Assembly (NCBI GenBank): GCA_964487555.1
Contig: CAZART010000007.1
Coordinates: forward strand, 16,090 to 80,089
Length of the DNA stretch: 64,000 nucleotides
Source: CAZART01 sp964487555
Lineage (GTDB): Bacteria > Bacteroidota > Rhodothermia > Rhodothermales > VXPQ01
Direction of reading: 5' to 3'
Both the position numbers and the translations under genes were made by a program. Below are positions 8,744 through 18,200 of the stretch, one piece after another; within the stretch, counting starts at the first letter, position 1; every line of letters begins with the position of its first letter. The notes under the pieces are model-generated. The model did no database searches, was not told the DNA's origin, and saw only the letters and a program-made list of their open reading frames with translations.

Positions 8744-11700
8744 TCACTCCCAGTTACCGACTAGAATGAAGGGCGCCCAGGAGAAGGGATGCGCGAGCGA
8801 CTCGTCCTCCAGTAGCGCCAGCTTGGCCTGCCGAAGGGCCTCGGTCTTGCCGCTTTTTTGCGCGACTAGCTGGTCGTAGAACCGTTCCATCAGACGCGCC
8901 GTCGACAAATCCGCGACGCGCCAGAGGCTGACGACGAGAGATGGTGCGCCCGCATACATGAAGGCCCTCGTGAGGCCGATCATGCCTTCTCCGCGCACCA
9001 TCTTGCCGAGGCCCGTCTGGCACGCCGATAACACGACGAGATCCGCATTCAATCGAAGGTTGAAAATCTCCGCCGCCTGCAGCAAGCCATCCTCACCTTC
9101 CGACCTCGCGAGGACGACGCTCGAGAAGTCGGGGCGGCGCTCGTCGATCAAGCCGTGTGTGGCGAAGTGCACGTAACGATAAGAGCCCGCCTCCTTTGCA
9201 TGTGCTTCGGAGGCATCGCCCCGAACGAAGACATCCGCATCGCCGGGTGCAAAGAGGCGCGCGATGCCCTCGACTTCGGTCCCGCTGTAGGCCAGGCGTT
9301 CGAGACCCGCGCCGGCCGGATACTCATCAGATCCGAAGACAGGATCGCCGAACGCCAGCAGCTCCTTCCGTGTGGATGGCGCCTCGTCGCGGCGCTCTTC
9401 GCGGAGCTGCTTCAATACACTGGCAGATGGACCGTACGTGACGGCATGTCTCCGAACCAAGTAGGAAAGTTCTGCGTAGGTCGAAGCTTCGTCGCCGGGT
9501 GCAGTCACAAGGGCTTCGAACGGCAGATACAGCAGAGGACCATCCGGCACTATGATGAGCCGTCGACCTTCGGCCAGATAACTCTCGGCCGGTTGAAGGA
9601 GCAGTTCATAGAGGCGATGGGCAGTCGTCGCGAATCGCGACGGATTGCCCTGAAGCGGATTCGCGAGGGCGTGGCGAAGCAGTTCGACCTGCTCTTCGAT
9701 TTCGGCCCGTCCCGGCAGCCGGTAGAGCGCTCGCTCGACCCCTGTCACGACCCACAGCGTCGTGCTGGTGTCGCCGAGGGCGTACTCCAGCAGGACGTCA
9801 TCTCCAGCCAACAGGTCGTGCTGGATCTCGTCGAGCGTGACGGGGCTTGGATATTGAAGCGCCGAATAGCGGGGATTCTGCCGGTACATCTCACGCTGAA
9901 GGGCCCGGTACGCGTCGTCCAGCCCCGCGGCGGCTTGCCGAAGTTCGGTACGGACCGAGTCGTCTGCCGCGCCGGTAAGCGCCTGCAGCTCCTGCTGCAC
10001 ACGGGAGCGATCGGTGAGCAGCGTCTCTTGTCGGTTCCGCAGCTCGGTGTCGATGCCTTCTCGCACGTGGCTCAGTGCCTCCGCGAGCAGGTCGAGAAAC
10101 GCCCGCGCCTTAGCTTGTTCGGCATACTTGAACGCGAGCTGATCGTACCCCTCGTCCGGAGCGGATTCATGGAGCCGCGCCATCGACGTGACGACCTCCT
10201 CGAAAGCGTAGCGCTGTTGAGCCAGGAAATTGGCCTTTTCCTCCTCCGTGTGCAGCGACTCTCGCAGTCCTTCCAGCGTCTCGAACGCGGATTCATAGTG
10301 CAGGACCGCCATGCGATGTTCACCGAGACGATCGTAGTCGTCGGCGAGGCCCATATTAGCAATCCATTTCACATCGGGTATCCCGAGCTCGATGCCTATG
10401 GCAAGGCTTTCTTTATGCCGTCGGACCGCCTCGTCAAGACGATCCGTCCGACCGAACAGGTTTCCCAACAAATTCAGCGTGCGGGCCTCGACCACACGGT
10501 CTTGCAGCGCGCGGCTTTCTGCCAGCGCGTCATGGAGGTGGGGCTCGCCTTCGGCATAGGCGCCCTGCTCGAAGAGGCAGCTCGCCAGGTTGAGCCTGGC
10601 GGCCAGGACTCCGCGCGCATCGCCGGCGGCGGCGAATATATCGAGAGCCCGGCCAAAGTAGTCCGCCGCGCGATCGGGTCGTTCGGCCGACAAGTACACA
10701 ACTCCTGTGTTGGTGAGTGCGTGGCCGAGTGCCGGCTCGTCTCCGGCCTCCTCGGCCAGGCGGATGACCTCTTTGTAGTTGGCGAGGGACGATTCGTAGT
10801 CGCCCAGCCAGCGGTAGACCACGCCGATCCAATTCAGTGCCGCTGTCATCCGAGATACATTGCCACTTGTTTCGCTTATGAGAAGCGCCTTCTCAAGGCG
10901 CCCAAGCGCTTCCGTGTACTGTCCCCGGTCCTTGAGTACGACGCCTGCATTCGTCCAGGCTGCGGCCGCGAGGTCCATGTTGCCCACGGATCCGTTTATT
11001 TCGGCCGCCCGCTCGAAATAGGCGAGGGCCCGGTCACGGTCGCCGAGCATCCCGTACGTGTTACCGGTATTAACCAGGGTCTTGCCGAGGCCCACATCGT
11101 CGCCGATTTCTTGCCGAATGGATTCAGCCTTCAGGAAATAGTCCAGCGCCGCGGAGTATTCTTCGAAGAAGTGGTGGCTCACGGACCCCAGATCGTTGTA
11201 GCTGTTGCCTACGAGTTGCCGATCATCGGCGGACTGTCGGGCGGCGAGCGCCTGTTGGAAGTAGAAGCGTGTGCTGTCCGGGTCGCCGGCATACCACCAT
11301 ACGACGCCGAGGCCGCCGAGCACTGCGCCCTCTCCCAGCTGATCGCCGAGTGCCCGGTAGTCCGCGAGCACCTCCAGGTAAAGGCCGTAGGCCCGATCCC
11401 GCGTTCCGCCGTGTCCGCGCAGTGCCGTGCCCTCACTGTAGAGGCTATCGGCGCGCAGCTTGCGAGCCATTTCATCGTGCGACCAGATCGAGGCGTACTC
11501 GACCGCTCTCTGCAGACTCCTTTCGGAAAACTCTCCTGCGAACGCGTCGGCGATGGACCCGGCCGCCTCACGTTTTCGATCCGCCTCGGCCTCATCACCG
11601 CGCAGCGCTGCTCGCATGCTCAATCTGATGAGTTCATCGACGATCGGCCGGACCTCGAGCCGCCGTTCGCGAACCAGCGCCGCCACCGTTTGAGTAGCGC

Positions 11701-11839
11701 CGCTCTCTGCTGCCTGAATCAGAACGTGATAGAAGGCATCCGGCGGCGCGTTCTCGGCCTGGGCAAAAACGCCGGTTACGCCGTAGAAGAAGCCCGCGAT
11801 CAGAAATAGCGTTCCTATTACGCTTTCCTTTAATCGCAT
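8744..11839 (-). CDS. Exported TPR-CHAT domain peptidase-like protein
   Basis: About 1,031 residues from the ATG at 11839, which has a GGGAG Shine-Dalgarno six bases upstream and opens a signal peptide (MRLKESVIGTLFLIAGFFYG...VFAQ); the open frame extends to 11944 but those starts overlap the upstream gene. Residues ~70-560 are TPR repeats of the kinesin-light-chain kind, ~600-700 a helical, coiled-coil-like stretch, and ~760-1030 a CHAT domain. The caspase/separase-like dyad is visible: His in VHFATHG (~896) and Cys in VLSACQTG (~940), followed by GEGMIGLTRAFMYAG. CHAT proteins are cysteine peptidases, known for example from Csx29 and gasdermin-activating proteases, and are usually cytoplasmic; this one carries an export signal. 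It follows a FecR-TPR gene with a 58-bp gap, probably as one operon. Substrate unknown. Confidence 0.9.
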   Translation of the reverse strand: MRLKESVIGTLFLIAGFFYGVTGVFAQAENAPPDAFYHVLIQAAESGATQTVAALVRERRLEVRPIVDELIRLSMRAALRGDEAEADRKREAAGSIADAFAGEFSERSLQRAVEYASIWSHDEMARKLRADSLYSEGTALRGHGGTRDRAYGLYLEVLADYRALGDQLGEGAVLGGLGVVWWYAGDPDSTRFYFQQALAARQSADDRQLVGNSYNDLGSVSHHFFEEYSAALDYFLKAESIRQEIGDDVGLGKTLVNTGNTYGMLGDRDRALAYFERAAEINGSVGNMDLAAAAWTNAGVVLKDRGQYTEALGRLEKALLISETSGNVSRMTAALNWIGVVYRWLGDYESSLANYKEVIRLAEEAGDEPALGHALTNTGVVYLSAERPDRAADYFGRALDIFAAAGDARGVLAARLNLASCLFEQGAYAEGEPHLHDALAESRALQDRVVEARTLNLLGNLFGRTDRLDEAVRRHKESLAIGIELGIPDVKWIANMGLADDYDRLGEHRMAVLHYESAFETLEGLRESLHTEEEKANFLAQQRYAFEEVVTSMARLHESAPDEGYDQLAFKYAEQAKARAFLDLLAEALSHVREGIDTELRNRQETLLTDRSRVQQELQALTGAADDSVRTELRQAAAGLDDAYRALQREMYRQNPRYSALQYPSPVTLDEIQHDLLAGDDVLLEYALGDTSTTLWVVTGVERALYRLPGRAEIEEQVELLRHALANPLQGNPSRFATTAHRLYELLLQPAESYLAEGRRLIIVPDGPLLYLPFEALVTAPGDEASTYAELSYLVRRHAVTYGPSASVLKQLREERRDEAPSTRKELLAFGDPVFGSDEYPAGAGLERLAYSGTEVEGIARLFAPGDADVFVRGDASEAHAKEAGSYRYVHFATHGLIDERRPDFSSVVLARSEGEDGLLQAAEIFNLRLNADLVVLSACQTGLGKMVRGEGMIGLTRAFMYAGAPSLVVSLWRVADLSTARLMERFYDQLVAQKSGKTEALRQAKLALLEDESLAHPFSWAPFILVGNWE

Positions 11840-11897
11840 GGTATGCTCCCGGATGGGTCGTGGGGGCTTTGCGGACGTGCTTTCAGGATCCATAGTG

Positions 11898-12875
11898 TTA
11901 GCGCTGCCAGAGTGCGATGGCCCGCTGGAAGGCATTGATGGCATCGTCTTTCAGGCCGACATCCGTGTAGAGCTTGCCGAGGATCTCATGGGGCAATGGC
12001 GAGTCGGGATGGCGCTTTGCGATCTGCTCAAAAGAAGAGATCGCGGATGAAAGGAGCCCATACTGCACATAGTAGGAGCCCAGCATGAATCGCAGATTGC
12101 TCCCATCGAGGTCGTCTCCGAATTGCGCCTGAAGGGAAGCTTCGCGGGCTGCGACGTCCTCCCTGGCTTCAGGGGACAAGACCGAAAACGGGACCATGGG
12201 CGACTTCACGGATTCCAGCAACTCTTCCCCTTCAACCAGCCAGAGATACTCTTTGTCGGCCTGGAGCGGCGGTGCATGCTCCGGATATATGAGTTGACGA
12301 TCGCCGGTCTCGCCCTTCCAGATCAGACCTGCCTCATCGTAGATCCGTACCTCGAACACGTCCATCGACGTCGAAGCCTTCCATTTGAAAACGGGTTGCG
12401 GCGTGTGCACCTTTGTGCTGCGGGGGGCCAGCGGCTCGATGCCGTCGTCGCGCCCGCCGCTGCGGAGCACACCGAGGGCGGAGATGTCACCCTGTCCTGT
12501 TCGGTGCATCGTCAGGCCCGAGACATCTGCGAGCAGCGGCCCCTCGATGGTCCGTACTGCCTGCGTCGTCGCCTGTGCCGGCGCCGGTCCGGCCTGGACG
12601 GTGATGGAGCTGTTTGGCCCGAGAGTCACCAGGTTGTTGTTGGCGAATAGAATGGAGGCGCCGGCGCCGGATTTCGTCTTTACCTCATCCCCTTCAAAAA
12701 GCTGCGCGCCCCAGCGGGCCGCGACGGATCCGCCTCCGGCCGCCCTGACGATGCTGACGTCACCCTGCAGGTCGGTAACGAGGGCCAGGTGAGAATCCTG
12801 TGCAAGCGAACGATTCGCGCCCGTCCACACGAGAAGCACGATCACGAGAATCTTGGAGAGGAGATGGCGAACCAT
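11898..12875 (-). CDS. FecR-domain protein with C-terminal TPRs
   Basis: 325 residues. The ATG at 12875 has AGGAAGG nine bases upstream. A signal peptide (MVRHLLSKILVIVLLVWTGA...LAQ) is followed by a FecR-type domain at ~28-110 (LVTDLQGDVSIVR...LFEGDEVKTKSGAGASILFANNNLVTLGPNSSI), then a region resembling the middle domain of FecR/TPR cell-surface proteins, and one or two TPRs near the end (SSAISSFEQIAKRHPDSP, ILGKLYTDVGLKDDAINAFQRAI). Classical FecR transmits a TonB-receptor signal to an ECF sigma factor, but no receptor or sigma gene is adjacent, and there is no inner-membrane helix beyond the signal peptide. It is therefore more likely a periplasmic or surface scaffold working with the CHAT protein directly downstream. 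The leader carries interleaved inverted repeats (12950-13006). Confidence 0.88.
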   Translation of the reverse strand: MVRHLLSKILVIVLLVWTGANRSLAQDSHLALVTDLQGDVSIVRAAGGGSVAARWGAQLFEGDEVKTKSGAGASILFANNNLVTLGPNSSITVQAGPAPAQATTQAVRTIEGPLLADVSGLTMHRTGQGDISALGVLRSGGRDDGIEPLAPRSTKVHTPQPVFKWKASTSMDVFEVRIYDEAGLIWKGETGDRQLIYPEHAPPLQADKEYLWLVEGEELLESVKSPMVPFSVLSPEAREDVAAREASLQAQFGDDLDGSNLRFMLGSYYVQYGLLSSAISSFEQIAKRHPDSPLPHEILGKLYTDVGLKDDAINAFQRAIALWQR

Positions 12876-12949
12876 CGGCGATACCTTCCTGTGGGAGTTT
12901 GACGACGAGCCGCCAACATAATGAAGTGCCGTCGCGACGTCGTTGCGTG

Positions 12950-13006
12950 CAGGTCGCCTCCTCGTGCCGCCTCGTCACATGCGACCTGAAATCAACGCAC
13001 GAGGAG
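12950..13006 (-). promoter_or_regulatory. Interleaved inverted repeats in fecR-CHAT leader
   Basis: Two perfect inverted repeats cross each other in the 148-bp gap upstream of the FecR gene: CAGGTCGC at 12950-12957 pairs with GCGACCTG at 12981-12988, and CTCCTCGTGC at 12958-12967 pairs with GCACGAGGAG at 12997-13006. The order B-A-B'-A' means the two stems are either alternatives or form a pseudoknot-like fold. It could be the terminator of the upstream phosphatase operon, an attenuator, or a pair of operator sites. Regulation is inferred from the symmetry only. Confidence 0.5.
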
Positions 13007-13023
13007 CGCCGGATTTATGCCCG

Positions 13024-14691
13024 TCACGGTAGGCGTCGGACCGCCAGGAGCGTGATGTCGTCCGCCTGCGGTTCCTTGCCCGCATGCACTTTCACGGCGT
13101 CCACGACGGCATCGATGAGAGACTGTGCAGGAGCCCCGTAGAACCGCGCGGCCAGCTGCTCGAGGCGGTCGTCGTCGAATAGGGTGCCGTCTTCTCCACG
13201 TGCCTCTACGACGCCGTCCGAGAAGATCAACAGCGTCTGACCGGGCGCCAACGTGAGTTCTTCCTCCGTGTACTGCACGTTCCGCATCGCGCCAAGCACG
13301 AAACCCGCCGCCGATAGAGGACGAACTCCGTTCGATCCGATGACCAGTGGGCGGTTGTGCCCGGCATTGGCGAAGCGCAGCGCGTGGGAGATCGGATCGA
13401 GAACGCTGTAGAAGAGCGTCACAAACGTGCGGCGGTTCGTGCTTTCGTGAAGCAGCCGGTTGGCGCCTTCGAGGCAAGCCTTCACGGAATCGCTCCAGAG
13501 CGTCTGTGCTCGCAGCATGGCCTGCAGATTGGACATCACGAGCGCCGCCGGTAAGCCCTTGCCGGAGACGTCCCCGAGGCAGAGCACCCAGCGGCCATCG
13601 TGCATCGGAATGTAGTCGAAATGATCCCCGCCAACGACCTGTGCGGCGAGGCTGCGTCCCGCGACGTCGTAGCCGTCGATCGACGGCGTTTCATTCGGCA
13701 TCAGGTTGGTCTGGATATCGAGCGCCACCTGCATCTCCTGCTGCATCCGAATCAACTCTTTCTGCTCCTCAAAAAGCCGCGCGTTTTCGATGATGTGGGC
13801 CGACTGCGCGGCGATGATCGAGGCGAGCTGTAGGTCGGAGTCGGTAAAGCCACCCTTATGACGCTTGTTGTAAAGCGTCAATAAGCCCGTCATCTTCCCG
13901 CGGACCAGCAGCGGCACGCACAAGAGATTGCGCAGGGAGTGCTTCCACTGAACGCTGCGAAATATGGGATGCTCGCGAGGATTGTTGAGGAGGAACGGAC
14001 GCCGGTACTGTATCATCCACGCCTCGAGTTGCTTGTCCAGATCGAACTCCTGACCCGTCCGAATCATCGTCCGATGCACCACTTCCTCACTCTCCTCAGA
14101 GTCGACGATAAGTGTGATAAGTCCCTGCTCTGCGCCGGTCACCTCGAGGTTTCGCCGAACCACCTCTTCCATGATGGCATCAGGATCGTGCGAGGCGCCG
14201 ATTTCAACAGCCAGCTCGTTGAGCAGCTTCAGCTCTTCGACCGCCCGCGCAAGCTCCTCGCGAGACGCATCCTCCGACGGCCGCCGGTACCGTTCAACGC
14301 CGGACGGAGAAATCATGCGCGTCTCGAAGGCCCCGTTCCCGAGGCGACCCGCCTCGGGCGAACCGGCGTCGATTTCGCGGGGCTCATCGACCCGGACCTC
14401 GATGCGAAACGACCCTAGTTGGATGATGTCGCCGTCACGCAAGGCATAGCCTTCCTGCGGCTCGAGACGGCGTTCGTTCAGATAGGTCGCATTCCGGCTG
14501 CCGAGATCCATGAGCTCCGCGACTTTGCCGTTTCGAATCGCGGCGTGACGGCGGCTAATGGTGTGAGCCGGATCGTCGAGCGACAACACATTCGAGGGTT
14601 CCCGGCCGATCGTGATCAGGCCTTCTTGAAACGTTTGTTCGCGGACGGGAACGTCCCGTCCCAGGTCTTCGATGCGTAGGTGGACAGACAT
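13024..14691 (-). CDS. FHA-GAF-SpoIIE protein phosphatase
   Basis: 555 residues, cytoplasmic. An N-terminal FHA domain (~1-100; ITIGREPSN, SRRHAAI, LGSRNATYLN) should bind phosphothreonine peptides; a GAF domain follows (~145-310); the C-terminus (~340-555) is a PP2C/SpoIIE phosphatase. Its metal-binding motifs are present: GGDHFDY, LGDVSGKGLPAALVMS, FSDGVVEA and ADDITLLAV. Such proteins dephosphorylate anti-sigma-factor antagonists or other phosphoserine targets; no STAS or RsbW partner lies nearby. A single-domain response regulator ends 17 bp upstream, so the pair resembles RR-controlled SpoIIE modules, here split into two genes. The FHA domain is a natural reader for Ser/Thr kinase output, and a Ser/Thr kinase is encoded at 34884-36779; that link is only inference. 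Confidence 0.92.
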   Translation of the reverse strand: MSVHLRIEDLGRDVPVREQTFQEGLITIGREPSNVLSLDDPAHTISRRHAAIRNGKVAELMDLGSRNATYLNERRLEPQEGYALRDGDIIQLGSFRIEVRVDEPREIDAGSPEAGRLGNGAFETRMISPSGVERYRRPSEDASREELARAVEELKLLNELAVEIGASHDPDAIMEEVVRRNLEVTGAEQGLITLIVDSEESEEVVHRTMIRTGQEFDLDKQLEAWMIQYRRPFLLNNPREHPIFRSVQWKHSLRNLLCVPLLVRGKMTGLLTLYNKRHKGGFTDSDLQLASIIAAQSAHIIENARLFEEQKELIRMQQEMQVALDIQTNLMPNETPSIDGYDVAGRSLAAQVVGGDHFDYIPMHDGRWVLCLGDVSGKGLPAALVMSNLQAMLRAQTLWSDSVKACLEGANRLLHESTNRRTFVTLFYSVLDPISHALRFANAGHNRPLVIGSNGVRPLSAAGFVLGAMRNVQYTEEELTLAPGQTLLIFSDGVVEARGEDGTLFDDDRLEQLAARFYGAPAQSLIDAVVDAVKVHAGKEPQADDITLLAVRRLP

Positions 14692-14708
14692 GGGTCAGTT
14701 ACGAAGGC

Positions 14709-15095
14709 TCAGTGCTGCGCGGGAAGCAGAGGCATGATGCTCTTTTCGAGCATCGAGGCATTGAACGGCTTGGCCAGAAAGGCGTCCGCTCCGGTCGAAA
14801 GCAACCGCGCTGCATCCGACTCCCCGCTTATCAGCAGAATCGGAATGGCTTCATTCTGATCGCGTGCCTTCAGCGATTCACAAAGCGTGTATCCATCTAC
14901 GCGCGGCATAACGACGTCACTGATGACGAGATCGATGTGCAGTGTCCGCGCCAGCTGTAAGGCTTCGGCTCCATCGGCGGCCTCCAGCACGTCTGAGAGA
15001 CCCAGCGTTCGGAGGCACCCACGAAGATATAGCCGCATGTCCGCATCATCGTCGACGACGAGCACGGTTCGAGTCTGCAATTTCGAAGCATCCAT
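14709..15095 (-). CDS. Single-domain response regulator (CheY-like)
   Basis: 128 residues, just one receiver domain. The acidic pocket (VDDDAD, residues 14-19), phosphoacceptor Asp60 (LVISDVVMPRVDG), switch Ser90 and Lys109 (FLAKPF) are all present, so it should be phosphorylatable. It has no output domain and must act by binding. It lies 17 bp before the FHA-SpoIIE phosphatase, the likely partner, and about 180 bp after the hybrid two-component gene on the same strand, whose kinase domain could be the phosphodonor. Confidence 0.9.
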   Translation of the reverse strand: MDASKLQTRTVLVVDDDADMRLYLRGCLRTLGLSDVLEAADGAEALQLARTLHIDLVISDVVMPRVDGYTLCESLKARDQNEAIPILLISGESDAARLLSTGADAFLAKPFNASMLEKSIMPLLPAQH

Positions 15096-15272
15096 CGGCG
15101 CGTCTCACATAAGGGAAGGGTGACGTTACGGAACGCGGCGCACCGGAGCGTTGTCGCCTCGTCACTTTGTATTGCACGGACGTCACAATAAACGAGGTGG
15201 CAAAATCCGGCGCCCGGGGGATTGCTTTCCTTCAAACGTCGGTGACACCTTGCCGCACCCGGTCTCCCCCTG

Positions 15273-18200
15273 CTATGCCGGCTCGGGAGGATATTCGGAG
15301 GGACGACATGCAAAGTGGCCGAGAAAGACATTCGAAAAGTGAGACACGCTCTTAAAGCCGACGGCGTAGGCGACTTCGCTGACCGTTCCCGCTCGGATCT
15401 CGAGGAGATGCGCAGCACGCTCCAGTCGCATCGTCCGGATTACGTCGGAAGGCGATTGCTCCAGCAGCTCCTGGGAACGCCTGTGCAGATGACCTCGGCT
15501 CATACCTATAGCCTGCGCCAGGCGTTCTACGCTAAACGACTCGTCGTCCAGGTGAGCCGAGATCTTCTCACGGAGCTGCTTTAGAAAGTCGACGTCGACG
15601 GCCGTCGATCCGTTTGGTGGTGCCAAGTTTGTCGTGCCGTTCGCATCTGCGAAACGCACCCGCAAGCGCCGACGAGATTCGATCAGATTGTCAATTCGGA
15701 CGCGAAGCTCCGTCACGCTGAAGGGCTTCACGATATAATCGTCGGCATACTCCTTCAGGCCGTCGACGCGGTCTTCTGGAGCGGCCTTGGCCGTCAGCAG
15801 GATTACGGGGATGAAGTCCGTATCTCGATCGGATTTTATGGCTCGGCAGAGCGCGAGACCGTTCAATCGTGGCATCATCACGTCGGAGAGAACGAGGTCA
15901 GGCAGGTGGTGGCGGACCTTCGCCAGCCCTTCTTCACCGTCGCCCGCTTCGATGACGCGATACGCGGGCTCAAGATGGCCTCGCACGTAGGCTCTGACCT
16001 CCGGGTTGTCCTCCACCAGGAGCACGGTCGTCACGTCGTGGTTCGTCACATCACGGCCGGTTGCCGCGGTCGTGGAAATCTCCCGCGCCTGCTCCGGCTC
16101 GTCGGTCATCAAAACGTCCGCGATCTCGCCCTCCAGAACCTGTTCCGGCGACAGGTGCTCGCGACCTTTCAGCAGGGTGATGACAAACGTACTCCCGAAT
16201 CCTTCCTCGCTCGTGGCGGTGAGCCGGCCGCCATGGAGCTCCACGAGTTCCTTCGCCAGTGCCAGCCCAATTCCCGTACCCGGCTGCATCCTGGCGTCCG
16301 ATTCATTGACGCGGTAAAATCGATCGAAGACGTGTTTCAGCTCCTCAGCCGGAATCCCGGGCCCGTTGTCCCGGATGGCAACACGAGCCGTTCGGGCACC
16401 GTCCTCGACGGTCACACGGACGGTGCCGCCGTCCGCCGTGAATTTCAGGGCGTTCGACAGAAGATTCGAAAGTGTCTTCTCCAGATGTTCAGGATTTGCG
16501 AAGATCGGTAACGGTGCGTCCGGCAAGTGGATGTCCAACTGGATGGCTTTTCGCCGAGCCGAGGGCGCTTGAATCTGGCAGATTCGGCCCACGAAGGCGG
16601 CGAGGTCGAGGCGGCGGGCACGCAGCGGTGTGCGGCCGGACTCGAGCCGCGCGACCTCGAGAATCTGGTTAATTAGATCAAGCACCCTGGCCGCATTGCG
16701 ACGAGCCATATCTACCTGATCGACGACGACGTCGGGTAATGGACCGTAAAGGCCGGATCGGAGGTCGTCGAGCGGTCCGAGTGTCAGCGTAAGCGGCGTC
16801 CTGAATTCATGACTCACGTTCGCAAAAAAGTGGCTCTTTGCCCGATCAAGCTCCCGCAGCTTCTCTGCCTCCACTCTTTCCATTCCCAGCCGATTCTTGA
16901 GGCCGAGACGATTCATCTCATACTGCCGAAGACCATACAGTAGACTGACGGCCAGCAGTCCGTACAATGAGTACGCCCACCAGGATCGCCACGGAGGGCT
17001 CAGAATGGTCAATGTCATCGCCGCGCCCATCTCATTCCACACGCCGTCGCTATTAGCGGCCTGAACACGGAAGGTATACCTTCCGGAGGGCAGGTTGGTG
17101 TACGTAGCCGTCCGTCCGAATCCGTGACTGCGCCACGCATCATCGTAGCCCTCCAACACGTATCGGTAGCGGTTTCCGGATGGATTACCGTAATGGAGGG
17201 CTGCAAACGTGATCGCCACGTCGCGATTGCGATGATCCAGCGTCAACGCCCTGACAAAGGGAAGGGACTCGCGAAGCGGCCCCTCTTTGCCGACGGCCAC
17301 CGGCTGTCCGCGAATTTGAAGTGCCGTCAGCACCACGGGCGGAGCGACGGCATTGTCCCTGATCTGACCTGGAAAGAAGGCGGTGACGCCGTTTATGCCG
17401 CCAAAAAAGAGCTCACCGCTCGCCGATCGAAACGACGCCGCGGAATTGAATTCAAATTCCTGTATACCATCCGCCACCCCGTACTTCCTGATACGTCCGC
17501 TCTTGGGTGAGAGGCGCGCCAGCCCTCGATAGGTGCTGATCCATAGATCTCCGGCCTCATCCCCTTCAATCGCCAACACGATGTCGTTCGGAAGATCACT
17601 GTTCGCCTGCGTAAAGTGTCTGAACTCTCCCGTCGCCGGATCGAAGCGGTCCAGACCGGCACCATAGAGGCCGAGCCACAGAATTCCTTCGGCGTCTTCA
17701 TGCAGCGCGATGATGAAGTCGGAAGCCGGGCTGTTCAGATCGGTTGCCTCGTGCCGAAACGACGTAAACATGCCGGTTTCGGGATCGTATCGATTGAGCC
17801 CGCCGCCCCAGGTGCCCAACCAGAAATCACCGCTTCGGCTTTCGATCATATCGTGCGCGATGTCGTAGGATGGCGTGCTCGTGTCGTTAGGATCGTGGCA
17901 GATACTCCGGAACGTGCGGGAGCCCGGGTCCATCTCGCTGAGACAGCCGCGTCCCCCCGACGTCACCCAGAATCGCCCTTGGCTGTCTTCGAACAGGTTC
18001 CAGGGCGTATCCGACTTCAAACTCATCGAGTCGGAAGGATCCTCCAGGAAACGCTCGACGACCCTGCCTGAGGCTCGGTCAAAGCGATGCAGCGCGCCGT
18101 AGCGGGTCCCCACCCAGAAATTTCCGGCTCGGTCTTCGTACAGCCCCATGACGGCGCCGCCGTGCAAAGCGTTCAGATCCGAATCATCTACCGGATGACG

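Noticed and set aside
9155..11809. Long plus-strand open frame (884 residues) opposite the CHAT gene
   Set aside because: It lies entirely antisense to a well-supported TPR-CHAT gene, has no recognisable domain, and such frames are common opposite high-GC genes.
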